Origin: Microbacterium thalassium
GTDB taxonomy: Bacteria; Actinomycetota; Actinomycetes; Actinomycetales; Microbacteriaceae
Direction: 5' to 3'
DNA: 64,000 nucleotides
Assembly: GCF_014208045.1 (NCBI RefSeq)
Contig: NZ_JACHML010000001.1
Coordinates: 2,480,001-2,544,000 of the forward strand
In this document: positions 1 to 10,994 of the stretch, piece by piece
How the letters are laid out: every line of letters starts with the position of its first letter
Position numbering within the stretch: the first letter of the stretch is position 1
Translations under genes and position numbers: made by a program
The notes under the pieces: model-generated
Database searches by the model: none
What the model was told of the DNA's origin: nothing
What the model saw: only the letters and a program-made list of their open reading frames with translations

Positions 1-402
1 GAAGCCGTCCTCGTCGTCCACCGCTTCGAGCAGGGTCTCGCGCAGCTCGTCGCCCGTCGGCAGGTAGCGCCCCCGCACGACGATGTCGGCGATCTCCTCC
101 GGATGCCGCACATAGAAGTCGGCGAACCCCGTCGAGGCGCCCAGCAGTGCCCAGAGCGCCCGCCACGCGTCGTCGTCGGACCCCAGCGGCGCGAGCGCGC
201 GAGGATCACGTCGGACGATCCGTTCGAGCGCGATCAGCGCCGCGTCGGGGTCGGCGGCCGTCGGGGAGTGCTCGCACAGCATGTCGCGTCCGACGCCGGT
301 CGCGTCGGAGAGCTCGGTGAGCAGACCGTCGGCCTCGGCCAGGCGGCTGAAGCCCAGCCGCGCGAGCCGTGTGAGCGACGAGGAGCGATCGCTGGCAGTC
401 AT
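1..402 (-). CDS. glnE: Glutamine synthetase adenylyltransferase/deadenylylase, N-terminal part (partial)
   Basis: The reverse strand opens with an ATG at 402 and stays open for 134 codons to the window edge, so only the N-terminus is present. The translation starts MTASDRSSSLTRLARLGFSR and contains a segment around residues 90-110 (FADFYVRHPEEIADIV) typical of GlnE N-termini. GlnE adds and removes AMP on a conserved tyrosine of type I-beta glutamine synthetase in response to nitrogen status. It follows glnA on the same strand with a 10-base gap, the order seen in other actinobacteria (glnA2-glnE). The catalytic nucleotidyltransferase motifs lie outside the window. Confidence 0.9.
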   Translation of the reverse strand, partial: MTASDRSSSLTRLARLGFSRLAEADGLLTELSDATGVGRDMLCEHSPTAADPDAALIALERIVRRDPRALAPLGSDDDAWRALWALLGASTGFADFYVRHPEEIADIVVRGRYLPTGDELRETLLEAVDDEDGF

Positions 403-412
403 GTGCCGGCGG

Positions 413-1750
413 TCAGAGCATCTCGAGGTTGCTCTTCAGTTCGAAGGGGGTGACCTGAGAGCGGTACTGCTGCCATTCGCGGCGCTTGTTGAGCAGCACG
501 TGGTTGAACACCTGCTCGCCCAGCGTCTCGGCGACGAGCTCGGACTCCTCCATGAACTCCAGCGCGTGGTCGAGGCTCGCGGGCAGCGGAGCGTAGCCGA
601 GCGCGCGACGCTCCGAGTCCGTGAGGGACCACACGTTGTCCTCGGCCTCGAGCGGCAGCTCGTACTCCTCCTCGATGCCCTTCAGCCCCGCGGCGAGCAT
701 GAGCGCGTAGGCGAGGTACGGGTTCGCGGCCGAGTCCAGGCCGCGGTACTCGACCCGCGACGACTGGCCCTTGTTGGGCTTGTAGAGCGGCACCCGCACC
801 AGCGCGGAGCGGTTGTTGTGACCCCAGCAGATGAAGCTCGGCGCCTCGTCGCCGCCCCAGATGCGCTTGTACGAGTTGACGAACTGGTTCGTGACCGCGG
901 CGATCTCGTTGGCGTGCCGCAGCAGGCCGGCGATGAACTGACGGCCGACCTTCGACAGCTGGTACTGCGCGCCCTCCTCGTAGAAGGCGTTGACGTCGGC
1001 CTCGAACAGCGACATGTGGGTGTGCATCCCGCTGCCGGGCTGGCCGCTCAGAGGCTTGGGCATGAAGGTCGCGTAGACGCCCTGCTCGATCGCCACCTCC
1101 TTGATGACGGTGCGGAACGTCATGATGTTGTCGGCCGTCGCCAGGGCGTCGGCGTACCGCAGGTCGATCTCGTTCTGGCCGGGCCCGCCCTCGTGGTGGC
1201 TGAACTCGACCGAGATGCCCAGATCCTCGAGCATCCGCACCGAGCGGCGCCGGAAGTCATGGGCCGTCCCGCCGGGGACGTTGTCGAAGTAGCCCGCGGA
1301 GTCCACGGGGATCGGCCCCTCGGGGCCGTACTGCGAGGACTTCAGCAGATAGAACTCGATCTCGGGATGCGTGTAGAACGTGAACCCCGCGTCCGCGGCC
1401 TTCGCCAGCGCGCGCTTGAGGACGTTGCGCGGATCGGCCACCGCGGGCTGGCCGTCGGGCGTCGTGATGTCGCAGAACATGCGCGCGGTCGGGTCGATCT
1501 CGCCGCGCCACGGGAGGGTCTGGAACGTCGTCGGGTCCGGGTGGGCCAGCAGGTCCGACTCGTAGGACCTCGTGAGACCCTCGATCGCGGAGCCGTCGAA
1601 GCCCAGCCCCTCGGTGAAGGCGCCCTCGACCTCGGCGGGGGCGATGGCGACCGACTTGAGCGTGCCCGTCACGTCCGTGAACCACAGACGCACGAACTTG
1701 ACGCCTCGCTCCTCGATCGTCCGGAGCACGAAGTCCCGCTGCTTGTCCAT
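413..1750 (-). CDS. glnA: Type I glutamine synthetase (GlnA2-like)
   Basis: A 445-residue protein of the usual type I length that condenses glutamate and ammonia with ATP in the cytosol. Recognisable family blocks are GLGFDGSAIEG at residues 48-58, the metal-binding EIEFYLL segment, GQNEIDLRY and SGMHTHMS. The NLYDLP adenylylation block of I-beta enzymes is absent; the equivalent region reads LEAEDNVWSLTDSERR, so this looks like the non-adenylylated I-alpha class, as in actinobacterial GlnA2. The ATG has a GAGAGAGGA ribosome site about six bases upstream, and a TAGTCT -10 element lies at 1784-1789. It is probably cotranscribed with glnE downstream. Confidence 0.93.
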   Translation of the reverse strand: MDKQRDFVLRTIEERGVKFVRLWFTDVTGTLKSVAIAPAEVEGAFTEGLGFDGSAIEGLTRSYESDLLAHPDPTTFQTLPWRGEIDPTARMFCDITTPDGQPAVADPRNVLKRALAKAADAGFTFYTHPEIEFYLLKSSQYGPEGPIPVDSAGYFDNVPGGTAHDFRRRSVRMLEDLGISVEFSHHEGGPGQNEIDLRYADALATADNIMTFRTVIKEVAIEQGVYATFMPKPLSGQPGSGMHTHMSLFEADVNAFYEEGAQYQLSKVGRQFIAGLLRHANEIAAVTNQFVNSYKRIWGGDEAPSFICWGHNNRSALVRVPLYKPNKGQSSRVEYRGLDSAANPYLAYALMLAAGLKGIEEEYELPLEAEDNVWSLTDSERRALGYAPLPASLDHALEFMEESELVAETLGEQVFNHVLLNKRREWQQYRSQVTPFELKSNLEML

Positions 1751-1783
1751 CGCATCCTCTCTCGAGCCGCATCGGCTCCCGCC

Positions 1784-1789
1784 AGACTA
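1784..1789 (-). promoter_or_regulatory. Putative -10 element of glnA
   Basis: On the reverse strand TAGTCT lies 33 bases upstream of the glnA ATG, giving a predicted leader of about 27 nucleotides that carries the ribosome binding site. It is a sequence match only; no -35 hexamer is obvious. Confidence 0.45.
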
Positions 1790-1835
1790 CTCGCCGCGCG
1801 CACCCGTCCCCGCCGCACACGCGTGCGAGGGGAGG

Positions 1836-2018
1836 TCAGTCCTCCTGCGCGTCCTCTTCGGCCCACGCCCGGGCGCGCTCGCGCAGGATCTCGGGTGCGC
1901 GTGCGGCCTCCTCGGCCGTGTCGAACGGGCCCGCCCGGTCGATCGCGGGCGAGGCGTAGCCGAACTCGACCTCGCCGGTGGTCATGTTGTACCAGTACTT
2001 CTCACTGTCCGAAGTCAC
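1836..2018 (-). CDS. Small conserved actinobacterial protein (often labelled SPOR domain-containing)
   Basis: A 60-residue acidic protein starting at a GTG with a GGGAGGA ribosome site seven bases upstream. The N-terminal half (KYWYNMTTGEVEFGY, residues 7-21) resembles a WW- or SPOR-like fragment found in short actinobacterial proteins. The C-terminal half is a charged helix (FDTAEEAARAPEILRERAR). There is no signal peptide and no membrane segment. It is monocistronic with a TAGGAT -10 element at 2061-2066, and it diverges from ppgK across an 83-base gap. The function is unknown; the conserved look and good ribosome site make it a likely real gene. Confidence 0.75.
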   Translation of the reverse strand: MTSDSEKYWYNMTTGEVEFGYASPAIDRAGPFDTAEEAARAPEILRERARAWAEEDAQED

Positions 2019-2089
2019 AGGGTCCTCCCATCCGGGGGCATCGTCGTCCCGACGCCTCCGATCCTACTGATGACGGGCCGCCTGCTGGC

Positions 2090-2095
2090 TAGGCT
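2090..2095 (+). promoter_or_regulatory. -10 element for leaderless ppgK
   Basis: TAGGCT ends exactly six bases before the ppgK ATG at 2102. With transcription starting about seven bases after the -10 element, the mRNA would begin at the start codon, so ppgK is probably leaderless. No Shine-Dalgarno sequence is seen. Confidence 0.6.
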
Positions 2096-2101
2096 GGGCA
2101 C

Positions 2102-2866
2102 ATGACATCACAGGGGGCTCGCGCGGTCGGCATCGACATCGGCGGAACCGGCATCAAGGGCGCGTTGGTGGATCTCGAGCACGGCGAACTGCTGTCTGAC
2201 CGTGTGAAGGTCCCGACCCCGCGGGGTGCGGAGCCGAAGGACGTGCTCGCGGCGGTCCACCTCGTCCTGGAGCGGCTGCACGTGTCGGATGCCGATGTGC
2301 CCCTCGGTGTGGCCTTCCCGGCGATCGTCAAGCACGGCCGCACCCTGTCGGCGGCGAACGTGTCCGACCGGTGGATCGACTTCGAGGCCGAGAAGTTCTT
2401 CGAGGACGGCCTCGGCCGCGAGATCCACTTCGCGAACGACGCCGACGTCGCAGGCGTCGCCGAACTGCGCTTCGGCGCGGCGCACGGTCAGGGGGGTCTC
2501 ACGATCCTCACGACCCTCGGCACCGGCATCGGCTCCGCGCTGCTCTACGACGGCGTGCTCATCCCGAACTCCGAACTCGGCCACGTCGCGCGCGCGAAGC
2601 ACGGCAAGGACGCCGAGGCGTATGCCGCGTACTCCGCGAAGGAGCGCGAGAACCTGACGTGGGAGAAGTGGGCCAAGCGCCTGCAGTGGTACTACGGCCA
2701 CATCGAGTTCCTCTTCAGCCCCGACCTGTTCGTCGTGGGCGGCGGCGTGTCCAAGCACGCCGACAAGTTCCTGCCGCTGCTCAAGCTGAAGACGCCGATC
2801 GTGCCGGCGGTGCACCGCAACAACGCGGGCATCATCGGCGCCGCGGCACTGGCGCTGCACGGCTGA
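2102..2866 (+). CDS. ppgK: Polyphosphate glucokinase (ROK family)
   Basis: A 254-residue ROK-family kinase that phosphorylates glucose with inorganic polyphosphate (and usually ATP) to make glucose 6-phosphate. The phosphate-1 motif DIGGTGIKG is at residues 12-20. The segments TTLGTGIGSALLYDG, ELGH and VVGGGVSK are the phosphate-2, glucose-binding and adenosine-type blocks expected in actinobacterial PpgK, and the length matches the family. The product feeds glycolysis, allowing glucose use with stored polyphosphate. It is monocistronic, apparently leaderless, and ends only 11 bases from the 3' end of the converging rnpB gene. Confidence 0.95.
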   Translation: MTSQGARAVGIDIGGTGIKGALVDLEHGELLSDRVKVPTPRGAEPKDVLAAVHLVLERLHVSDADVPLGVAFPAIVKHGRTLSAANVSDRWIDFEAEKFFEDGLGREIHFANDADVAGVAELRFGAAHGQGGLTILTTLGTGIGSALLYDGVLIPNSELGHVARAKHGKDAEAYAAYSAKERENLTWEKWAKRLQWYYGHIEFLFSPDLFVVGGGVSKHADKFLPLLKLKTPIVPAVHRNNAGIIGAAALALHG

Positions 2867-2877
2867 CCGCAGGAGGG

Positions 2878-3250
2878 CGAATGGGCCGGCCTGTACGCCG
2901 GGTTCTGTTCGGGGGCTGACGCCCCGTCGACGGTCATCTCTCTCGGCGACACGTTGCCGTGCCGCTCCAGCGGCCTACCCGGGGACTCGGCGGGCCGCGT
3001 CGTCATCCCCTGTCTGGCCTTGCTCCGGGCGAGGTTTGCCATGCGGGTCGCGTCACCGCGACCCCGGTGGTCTCTTACACCGCCCTTTCACCCTTACCGG
3101 GCGCTGCCCGGCGGTCTGCTCTCTGTGGCACTGTCTCGCGGATCGCTCCGGGTGGGTGTTACCCACCGCCCTGCCCTGCGGAGCCCGGACGTTCCTCGGC
3201 GCGAAGCGGCGAACCGCTCGCGACGCGACCGTCCGGCCGACCCATTCGCG
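2878..3250 (-). ncRNA. rnpB: RNase P RNA (bacterial class A)
   Basis: The reverse strand carries the class A landmarks: GAGGAACGTCCGGGC near the 5' end (3185-3199), an internal GGTGTAAGAGACCACCGG segment, and a 3' ACAGAACCCGGCGTACAGG segment (about 2888-2910). The ends pair as a 14-bp P1 stem (3235-3248 with 2878-2891, one G-U pair), which fixes the boundaries to within a few bases. A TAGAAT -10 element at 3257-3262 would start transcription near 3250. The RNA is the catalytic subunit that matures tRNA 5' ends. Exact termini are inferred from the P1 stem. Confidence 0.95.
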
Positions 3251-3256
3251 GTCTCG

Positions 3257-3262
3257 ATTCTA
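3257..3262 (-). promoter_or_regulatory. -10 element of rnpB
   Basis: TAGAAT on the reverse strand, about seven bases upstream of the predicted RNase P RNA 5' end. The spacing agrees with the P1 helix boundary at 3248. Confidence 0.6.
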
Positions 3263-3288
3263 GTCGCGGCACCTGGGCAAGCGCCCGG

Positions 3289-5007
3289 TCAGGCCTTGTC
3301 GGCGGCGTCCGCGATCCGCACGTCCAGCGGGAAGTCGAGCGGGAAGTCGCCGAACAGCAGACGCGCGGCCTCCGCCGCCGACGCCTGCACGGCCGCGGCG
3401 ACGTCGTCGGCGAGTTCGGCGGGCGTGTGCACGATCACCTCGTCGTGGAGGAAGAACGCCGCGTGCGCGCGCGTCGAGAAGACGGGGCCGGACCCGGGAG
3501 CGGATGCCGACGCCGCCGGCAGCGCCGAAAGGCGCCCCCGCAGGTCGGCGAGCCAGGCCAGCGCCCATTCGGCCGCCGTCCCCTGCACCACGAAGTTGCG
3601 TGTGAACCTGCCGCGGTCGCGGGCCGCGCGTCGCGCACGGTCGATGTCGGCAGCCGTCGCGCCCGCCTCGCTGGCGCGTCGCTGCACGCCCCGCCACCGC
3701 TCGTCGGGGGGCGGGGAGGTCCGCCCGAGCCAGGTCGAGACCGCGCCGCCGTCCTCGCCGATCCGCGCCGCATCGTCGACCAGCCGCATCGCCCGGGGGA
3801 ACGACCGGCGCAGATGCGGGACGAGCCGGCCGGAGTCCCCCGTGGTCGCGCCGTACATCGCGCCGAGCATCGCGACCTTGGCCTCGGGTCGCGTCGCGAT
3901 CGCGGTGGCCTCGACGATGCCGGCGTACAGGTCGCGGCCGCGCGCCGCCTGCGCGAGAGACGCATCCGAGCTCATGCCGGCGAGAACGCGCGGCTCGAGC
4001 TGCGCGACGTCGGCGACGACCAGCTTCCATCCCGGATCCGCGCGCACGGCCTGGCGGAGCTGACGCGGGATCTGGAGCGCACCGCCGCCCGACGACGCCC
4101 AGCGACCCGTGACGACGCCCCCGGGCACGTACACCGGCCGGAAGCGCCCGTCGCGCACCCACTCGTCCAGCCACGCCCAGCCGTTGGCGGTGAGCAGACG
4201 CGCCAGCTTCTTGTACTCGAGCAGCGGGGCGATGGCGGGGTGCTCGTGCTGGGCGAGCTCCCAGCGCCCCGTCGTCTGAACCGTGATGCCGGCCCGGCGC
4301 AGCGACCGCAGCAGCTGCGGCGGAGAGTCCGGATTCAGAGCCGGGTCGCCGAGTGCGGTGCGGATGCCGGCTGCGAGCTCCTCGAGCCGTCGGGGCCGGC
4401 CACCCGGACCGATCTCGCCGAGGGCCGTGGTGAGCACGCGCTCGTGCTCCGCCACGTCCCAGGGGACGCCCGCCGCGGTCAGCTCCGATGCCAGGAGCCC
4501 GCCGGCGGACTCCGCCGCCAGGAGCAGGCGCAGGCGGGCGGGATCCTCGCTGCGGCGCACCGCGGCCTCCTGGGACCGCCATTCGGCGAGGGCGGCGTCG
4601 AGTCCGGACGGAAGTCCGGTGTGCGCGCCGGCGCCGCCGTCCCACTCGAACAGCGCGGGGCTGTCGGGCTCGGCGGCCGGATCAGCGCTCGCGGAAGCCC
4701 ACGGCCCGGCCGTGCGGACCGGGTCGTCGGCGGGCACGGACTGCGCCCAGCGCAGGATCGCGTGGCCGAGCCGCAGGTCCCAGCACCGCGCGACGGTCAC
4801 ACCGGCCCGCAGGAGTCGGGGATACCAGCGTGCGGTGTCGTTCCAGACCCAGCGGATCCTCCCCGCCGACTCGCGGTCGCGCACCCACCCCGGCAGCGTG
4901 TCGTCGTCGAGCCGGACCCGTTCCACCGCGCCGCCCGTGTCGTCGGTCAGCGCCGCGTCGATCACCCTCCCGTCGCGCCCGAGGACGGCGAAGGCGGGAT
5001 CACCCAC
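3289..5007 (-). CDS. Family A DNA polymerase-like protein (annotated as bifunctional 3'-5' exonuclease/DNA polymerase)
   Basis: A 572-residue protein, much shorter than Pol I (about 880-900), with no 5'-nuclease domain. Polymerase blocks can be traced: motif A as VVADVAQLEPRVLAG with a metal-binding Asp at residue 333, a motif B segment around 376-390 (KVAMLGAMYGATTG), and motif C as HDE at 521-523. The N-terminal ~190 residues sit where a 3'-5' exonuclease would be, but I cannot find a convincing DEDDy set. Actinobacteria often carry such a second, short family A polymerase in addition to polA; its role is unclear, with repair or tolerance likely. It starts 24 bases after the zinc-ribbon gene on the same strand. 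Confidence 0.85.
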   Translation of the reverse strand: MGDPAFAVLGRDGRVIDAALTDDTGGAVERVRLDDDTLPGWVRDRESAGRIRWVWNDTARWYPRLLRAGVTVARCWDLRLGHAILRWAQSVPADDPVRTAGPWASASADPAAEPDSPALFEWDGGAGAHTGLPSGLDAALAEWRSQEAAVRRSEDPARLRLLLAAESAGGLLASELTAAGVPWDVAEHERVLTTALGEIGPGGRPRRLEELAAGIRTALGDPALNPDSPPQLLRSLRRAGITVQTTGRWELAQHEHPAIAPLLEYKKLARLLTANGWAWLDEWVRDGRFRPVYVPGGVVTGRWASSGGGALQIPRQLRQAVRADPGWKLVVADVAQLEPRVLAGMSSDASLAQAARGRDLYAGIVEATAIATRPEAKVAMLGAMYGATTGDSGRLVPHLRRSFPRAMRLVDDAARIGEDGGAVSTWLGRTSPPPDERWRGVQRRASEAGATAADIDRARRAARDRGRFTRNFVVQGTAAEWALAWLADLRGRLSALPAASASAPGSGPVFSTRAHAAFFLHDEVIVHTPAELADDVAAAVQASAAEAARLLFGDFPLDFPLDVRIADAADKA

Positions 5008-5031
5008 GGTGCGGCGGCGTGATCACGCCGG

Positions 5032-5763
5032 TCACAACCCCGAATCTTCGCCGCGCACGAGGATGCAGCCGCACTCGGGGCACGTGACGACGGCATCCTC
5101 GGCGGCACGCCCCAGCGTGCTCAGGTCGGTGCCCGAGAGGACCATCCGGCAACCCTCGCACGTGCGGCGGACCAGCGCGGCCGCGCCGACACCGCGCGCG
5201 GCGATGCGCTCGTACATCGACACCAGCGCGTCGGGGATGGACGCGGCGACGGCCACGCGGTCGCGACCGGCGGCCTCGGCATCCGCCGTCGCCTGCGCGA
5301 CGTGGCTCTTGGCGGCCGCGCTGAGTTCGGCGCCCTCGGCGTTGGTCTGAGCGATCAGCTGCTCCTGCTCGGCGACCGCCGCGTCGGCCTCTTCGAGCTT
5401 CTCCATGACGACCAGCTCGGCGTCCTCGAGGTCGCTCTTGCGGCGTGCGAGCGAGGCCAGCTCGTGCTCGAGGCTCTGCGCCTCCTTCGGGTTCGACGAT
5501 GCCTGCAGCCGCTCCGCGTCGCGCTTGGCGCGTGCGTCGACGACGTCCACGTCGGACTCGATGCGCTTGAGCTCGGTGCGCAGATCGTCGCGTGCGCCCA
5601 TCCGCACGGACAGCTCCTGCGACAGCGTCTGCCGCTGAGCCAGCAGCTCCTGTACGCGAGCAGCCTGCGGCGGGTTCTTCCGGGCGCCCTCGGCGCGACG
5701 GATGCGCTCATCGAGGTCGGCGAGGTCGAGCAGGCGGCGCTGATCTTCGGGGCTGGCGTTCAC
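5032..5763 (-). CDS. Zinc-ribbon coiled-coil protein (C4-type, DUF164 family)
   Basis: A GTG at 5763 gives a 243-residue protein beginning VNASPEDQRRLLDLADLD, the usual start of this family. A longer reading from 5829 would run through the tRNA-Val gene and is rejected. Residues about 10-180 are a long charged coiled coil with two LEHELASLARRKSDLED-like heptad stretches. The C-terminus is a four-cysteine ribbon (CEGC then CPEC). Family members are thought to bind nucleic acid or act as scaffolds, and no enzyme activity is established. The ribosome site is weak. It is upstream of, and probably cotranscribed with, the polymerase-like gene. Confidence 0.88.
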   Translation of the reverse strand: MNASPEDQRRLLDLADLDERIRRAEGARKNPPQAARVQELLAQRQTLSQELSVRMGARDDLRTELKRIESDVDVVDARAKRDAERLQASSNPKEAQSLEHELASLARRKSDLEDAELVVMEKLEEADAAVAEQEQLIAQTNAEGAELSAAAKSHVAQATADAEAAGRDRVAVAASIPDALVSMYERIAARGVGAAALVRRTCEGCRMVLSGTDLSTLGRAAEDAVVTCPECGCILVRGEDSGL

Positions 5764-5799
5764 GCAACCAAACCTACCCCGCGCACCGGGATCGCAACG

Positions 5800-5873
5800 T
5801 GGGCCCTGCCGGGATCGAACCGACGACATCCACGGTGTAAACGTGGCGCTCTACCAGCTGAGCTAAAGGCCCC
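5800..5873 (-). tRNA. tRNA-Val (anticodon TAC)
   Basis: The reverse strand folds into a 74-nt cloverleaf. The acceptor stem GGGCCTT pairs with AGGGCCC, the D arm carries AGCTGGTAG, the anticodon loop is TTTACAC (anticodon TAC), and the T arm is GTCGG-TTCGATC-CCGGC. CCA is not encoded. A TACAAT -10 element lies at 5881-5886, about seven bases upstream. Confidence 0.96.
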
Positions 5874-6024
5874 CACTGGGATTGTACGAGGACCGGGATC
5901 GGTGGCCGCGCACCGTCCGTGATCTGACTAGGCTGAGTGCGGTGCGTTGTGCGTCCGAGACAAAAGGGACCGCGCGCCGGCAGCGATTCCCTGGCACGAT
6001 CTGCCAGACGACGAAAGGTCTTCT

Positions 6025-8754
<2,730 letters not shown>

Positions 8755-8762
8755 TCCACCGC

Positions 8763-9983
8763 ATGCCCACAGGTCAGCCGGCGATGGACAAGGCCGAGAC
8801 GCTCGCCTGGCTGCGACGCATCTCGGGCGACATCGCCACGGTGACGATCAAGCGGCTCGAGGACACCCTCCCCTGGTACGCCGAGATGCCGCCTGCGCGC
8901 CGGTCCGCCGTCGGACTGGTCGCGCAGGCGGGCATCACCTCGTTCATCCAGTGGTACGACGATCCCGAGTCGACGCCGTGGATCGCCGCCGACATCTTCG
9001 CCGCCGCTCCCCGTGAACTGCTGCGCAGCGTGAGCCTGCAGCAGACCCTGCAGCTCATCCGCGTCACGGTCGAGGTCACCGAGGAGCGGGTCGGCGGGCG
9101 CGGCGCGCACCTGCGCGAGGCGATCCTGCTGTACTCGCGCGAGGTCGCCTTCGCGGCGGCGGACGTGTACGCGCGTGCCGCCGAAGCGCGCGGCCTGTGG
9201 GACGCCCGCCTCGAGGCGCTCGTGGTGGACTCCATCCTCACCGGCGAAGCCGACGAGGAGCTCCCGAGCCGGATCGCGGCGCTGGGCTGGCACGGCCACG
9301 GCGAAGTCTCGGTCCTGGTGGGCACCACTCCCCCGCAGTTCGACGTCGACCAGCTCCGCCGGACGGCCCGCAAGCTCGGCGCGGACGTGCTCATCGGCGT
9401 GCAGGGGTCGCGGCTCGTGCTCGTGGTGGGACGCTCCGACACCCCGGTCAAGACCGAGGACGGTGCGAGCGATCTGCCGTTCCTCGATATCGCCAAGCGC
9501 CTCGAACCCGGCTTCGGCTCCGGGCACCTGGTGCTCGGCCCCACGGTGCCTGCCCTGGTCGATGCCGGTCAGAGCGCTCGGGCGGCCCTCGCCGGCTTCG
9601 CCGTCGCCCGGTCGTGGCGCAACGCCCCGCGACCCGTCGAAGCGGACGACCTGCTGCCCGAGCGCGCGCTCGCCGGCGACCCGCTCGCGAAGCACACGCT
9701 CGTCGACCGCATCTACCGGCCGCTGCAGGCTCACAGCGCCGACCTGGTCGCGACCCTGTGGAGCTACCTCGACAACGGGCGCTCGCTCGAGGCCACGGCG
9801 CGGGAGCTGTTCGTGCACCCCAACACGGTGCGATACCGGCTCAAGCGGGTCTCGGAGGTGATCGGCTGGGACGCCACCGGCCCACGCGAGGCGCTGATCC
9901 TGCAGACGGCGCTCATCCTCGGCTCCATCGGCACCGACACGACGCGCCGACGCCCGACCTCGACGCGACGCGCCCACACCTAG
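8763..9983 (+). CDS. fasR: PucR/CdaR-type transcriptional regulator, FasR-like activator of fatty acid synthesis
   Basis: A 406-residue protein whose C-terminus (ARELFVHPNTVRYRLKRV) is the PucR-family helix-turn-helix. The middle is a poorly conserved GGDEF-like sensory region. Its place directly before fabD-fabH-acpP-fabF matches Streptomyces, where the PucR-like protein FasR activates the fab operon; the same role is inferred here. The start is not certain: ATG 8763 or ATG 8784 (MDKAETLAWLRR), neither with a strong ribosome site. The TAG stop (9981-9983) forms the first half of a TAGTCT sequence that may be a fab promoter. Confidence 0.85.
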   Translation: MPTGQPAMDKAETLAWLRRISGDIATVTIKRLEDTLPWYAEMPPARRSAVGLVAQAGITSFIQWYDDPESTPWIAADIFAAAPRELLRSVSLQQTLQLIRVTVEVTEERVGGRGAHLREAILLYSREVAFAAADVYARAAEARGLWDARLEALVVDSILTGEADEELPSRIAALGWHGHGEVSVLVGTTPPQFDVDQLRRTARKLGADVLIGVQGSRLVLVVGRSDTPVKTEDGASDLPFLDIAKRLEPGFGSGHLVLGPTVPALVDAGQSARAALAGFAVARSWRNAPRPVEADDLLPERALAGDPLAKHTLVDRIYRPLQAHSADLVATLWSYLDNGRSLEATARELFVHPNTVRYRLKRVSEVIGWDATGPREALILQTALILGSIGTDTTRRRPTSTRRAHT

Positions 9984-9986
9984 TCT
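9981..9986 (+). promoter_or_regulatory. Putative -10 element of the fab operon, overlapping the fasR stop codon
   Basis: TAGTCT begins with the TAG stop of the fasR-like gene and lies about 80 bases before fabD. A second possible -10 element, CAGGAT at 10056-10061, ends seven bases before the GTG at 10069 and would give a leaderless fabD transcript. Both are sequence matches only. Confidence 0.4.
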
Positions 9987-10068
9987 GTGCGGTCACCACA
10001 AAGCCGCGCACGATTCTTGTGACGGGATCGCCAGAGGGCCCCTCTCGATCCTTGGCAGGATGGGAGGC

Positions 10069-10983
10069 GTGATCATCGCGGTCTTCCCCGGACAGGGGTC
10101 TCAGTCTCCCGGCTTCCTCGCTCCCTGGCTCGAGCTCGACGGCGCAGCCGACCGGCTTGCGCAGTACTCCGAGTGGGCCGAGGTGGACCTGGTCGCCGCG
10201 GGCACCGAGTGGGACGCCGACGCCATCCGCGACACCAAGGTCGCCCAGCCCCTCATCGTCGCAGCGAGCCTGCTGTCGTGGAACGCGCTGAGCACCAAGG
10301 ACGACATCGCCGGCGTCGCCGGCCACTCGGTCGGCGAGTTCGCCGCGGCAGCGGCCGCCGGCATCCTCTCGGAGGAGGACGCGCTGCGCCTCGTCGGCAT
10401 CCGCGGCCGCGCCATGGCCGAGGCGGCCGCCGCCGAGCAGACGGGCATGAGCGCCGTCATCGGCGGAGACCAGGACGCCGTCGTCACGCGCCTGAGCGAC
10501 CTCGGGCTCACCCCGGCCAACTACAACGGCGCCGGGCAGATCGTCGCCGCCGGCGCCCTCGACGCCCTCGGCGCGCTCGCTGCGGAGCCGCCCGCCGCCA
10601 CGCGCGTGATCCCGCTCCAGGTCGCCGGAGCCTTCCACACGTCGTACATGGCTCCCGCCGTCGAGACCCTCCGCGCGGCCGCCGCCGACGCTGCCGCGAC
10701 CGACCCGAGCGTGACGATCTGGACCAATCGCGACGGCTCGTCCGTGACCGACGGCCGCTCCTTCGTGGACGCGCTCGTCGCGCAGGTCGCCTCGCCGGTG
10801 CGCTGGGACCTGTGCATGGCGGCGTTCGCCGACGCCGGCGCAGACGGCCTCGTCGAGTTCGCGCCCGCGGGCACCCTCACCGGCCTCGCCAAGCGCGCTC
10901 TGCGCGGCACACCCGCCGTCGCCGTGAAGACACCTGAACATCTCGCGGCCGCCGACGCCCTCGTGCGCCCGGCCGACGCCTGA
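10069..10983 (+). CDS. fabD: Malonyl-CoA:ACP transacylase
   Basis: Transfers malonyl groups from CoA to acyl carrier protein for fatty acid elongation. The protein begins VIIAVFPGQGSQ, which carries the family PGQGSQ motif. GHSVGEFAAA places the nucleophile at Ser87, and the catalytic His is His190 in GAFHTS. At 304 residues it has the normal length. I prefer GTG 10069 because it leaves the standard N-terminus and has CAGGAT or GGGAGG just upstream; ATG 10060 would add three residues. It is first in fabD-fabH-acpP-fabF, with fabH 11 bases downstream. Confidence 0.95.
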   Translation: MIIAVFPGQGSQSPGFLAPWLELDGAADRLAQYSEWAEVDLVAAGTEWDADAIRDTKVAQPLIVAASLLSWNALSTKDDIAGVAGHSVGEFAAAAAAGILSEEDALRLVGIRGRAMAEAAAAEQTGMSAVIGGDQDAVVTRLSDLGLTPANYNGAGQIVAAGALDALGALAAEPPAATRVIPLQVAGAFHTSYMAPAVETLRAAAADAAATDPSVTIWTNRDGSSVTDGRSFVDALVAQVASPVRWDLCMAAFADAGADGLVEFAPAGTLTGLAKRALRGTPAVAVKTPEHLAAADALVRPADA

Positions 10984-10994
10984 CCGGAGCACCC

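Noticed and set aside
281..2092. 603-codon open frame antisense to glnA
   Set aside because: It is a GC-rich shadow of glnA with low-complexity Arg/Val/Leu content and no ribosome site or family match.
5764..5829. N-terminal extension of the zinc-ribbon protein
   Set aside because: The extension would be translated from the tRNA-Val sequence; the GTG at 5763 gives the family N-terminus.
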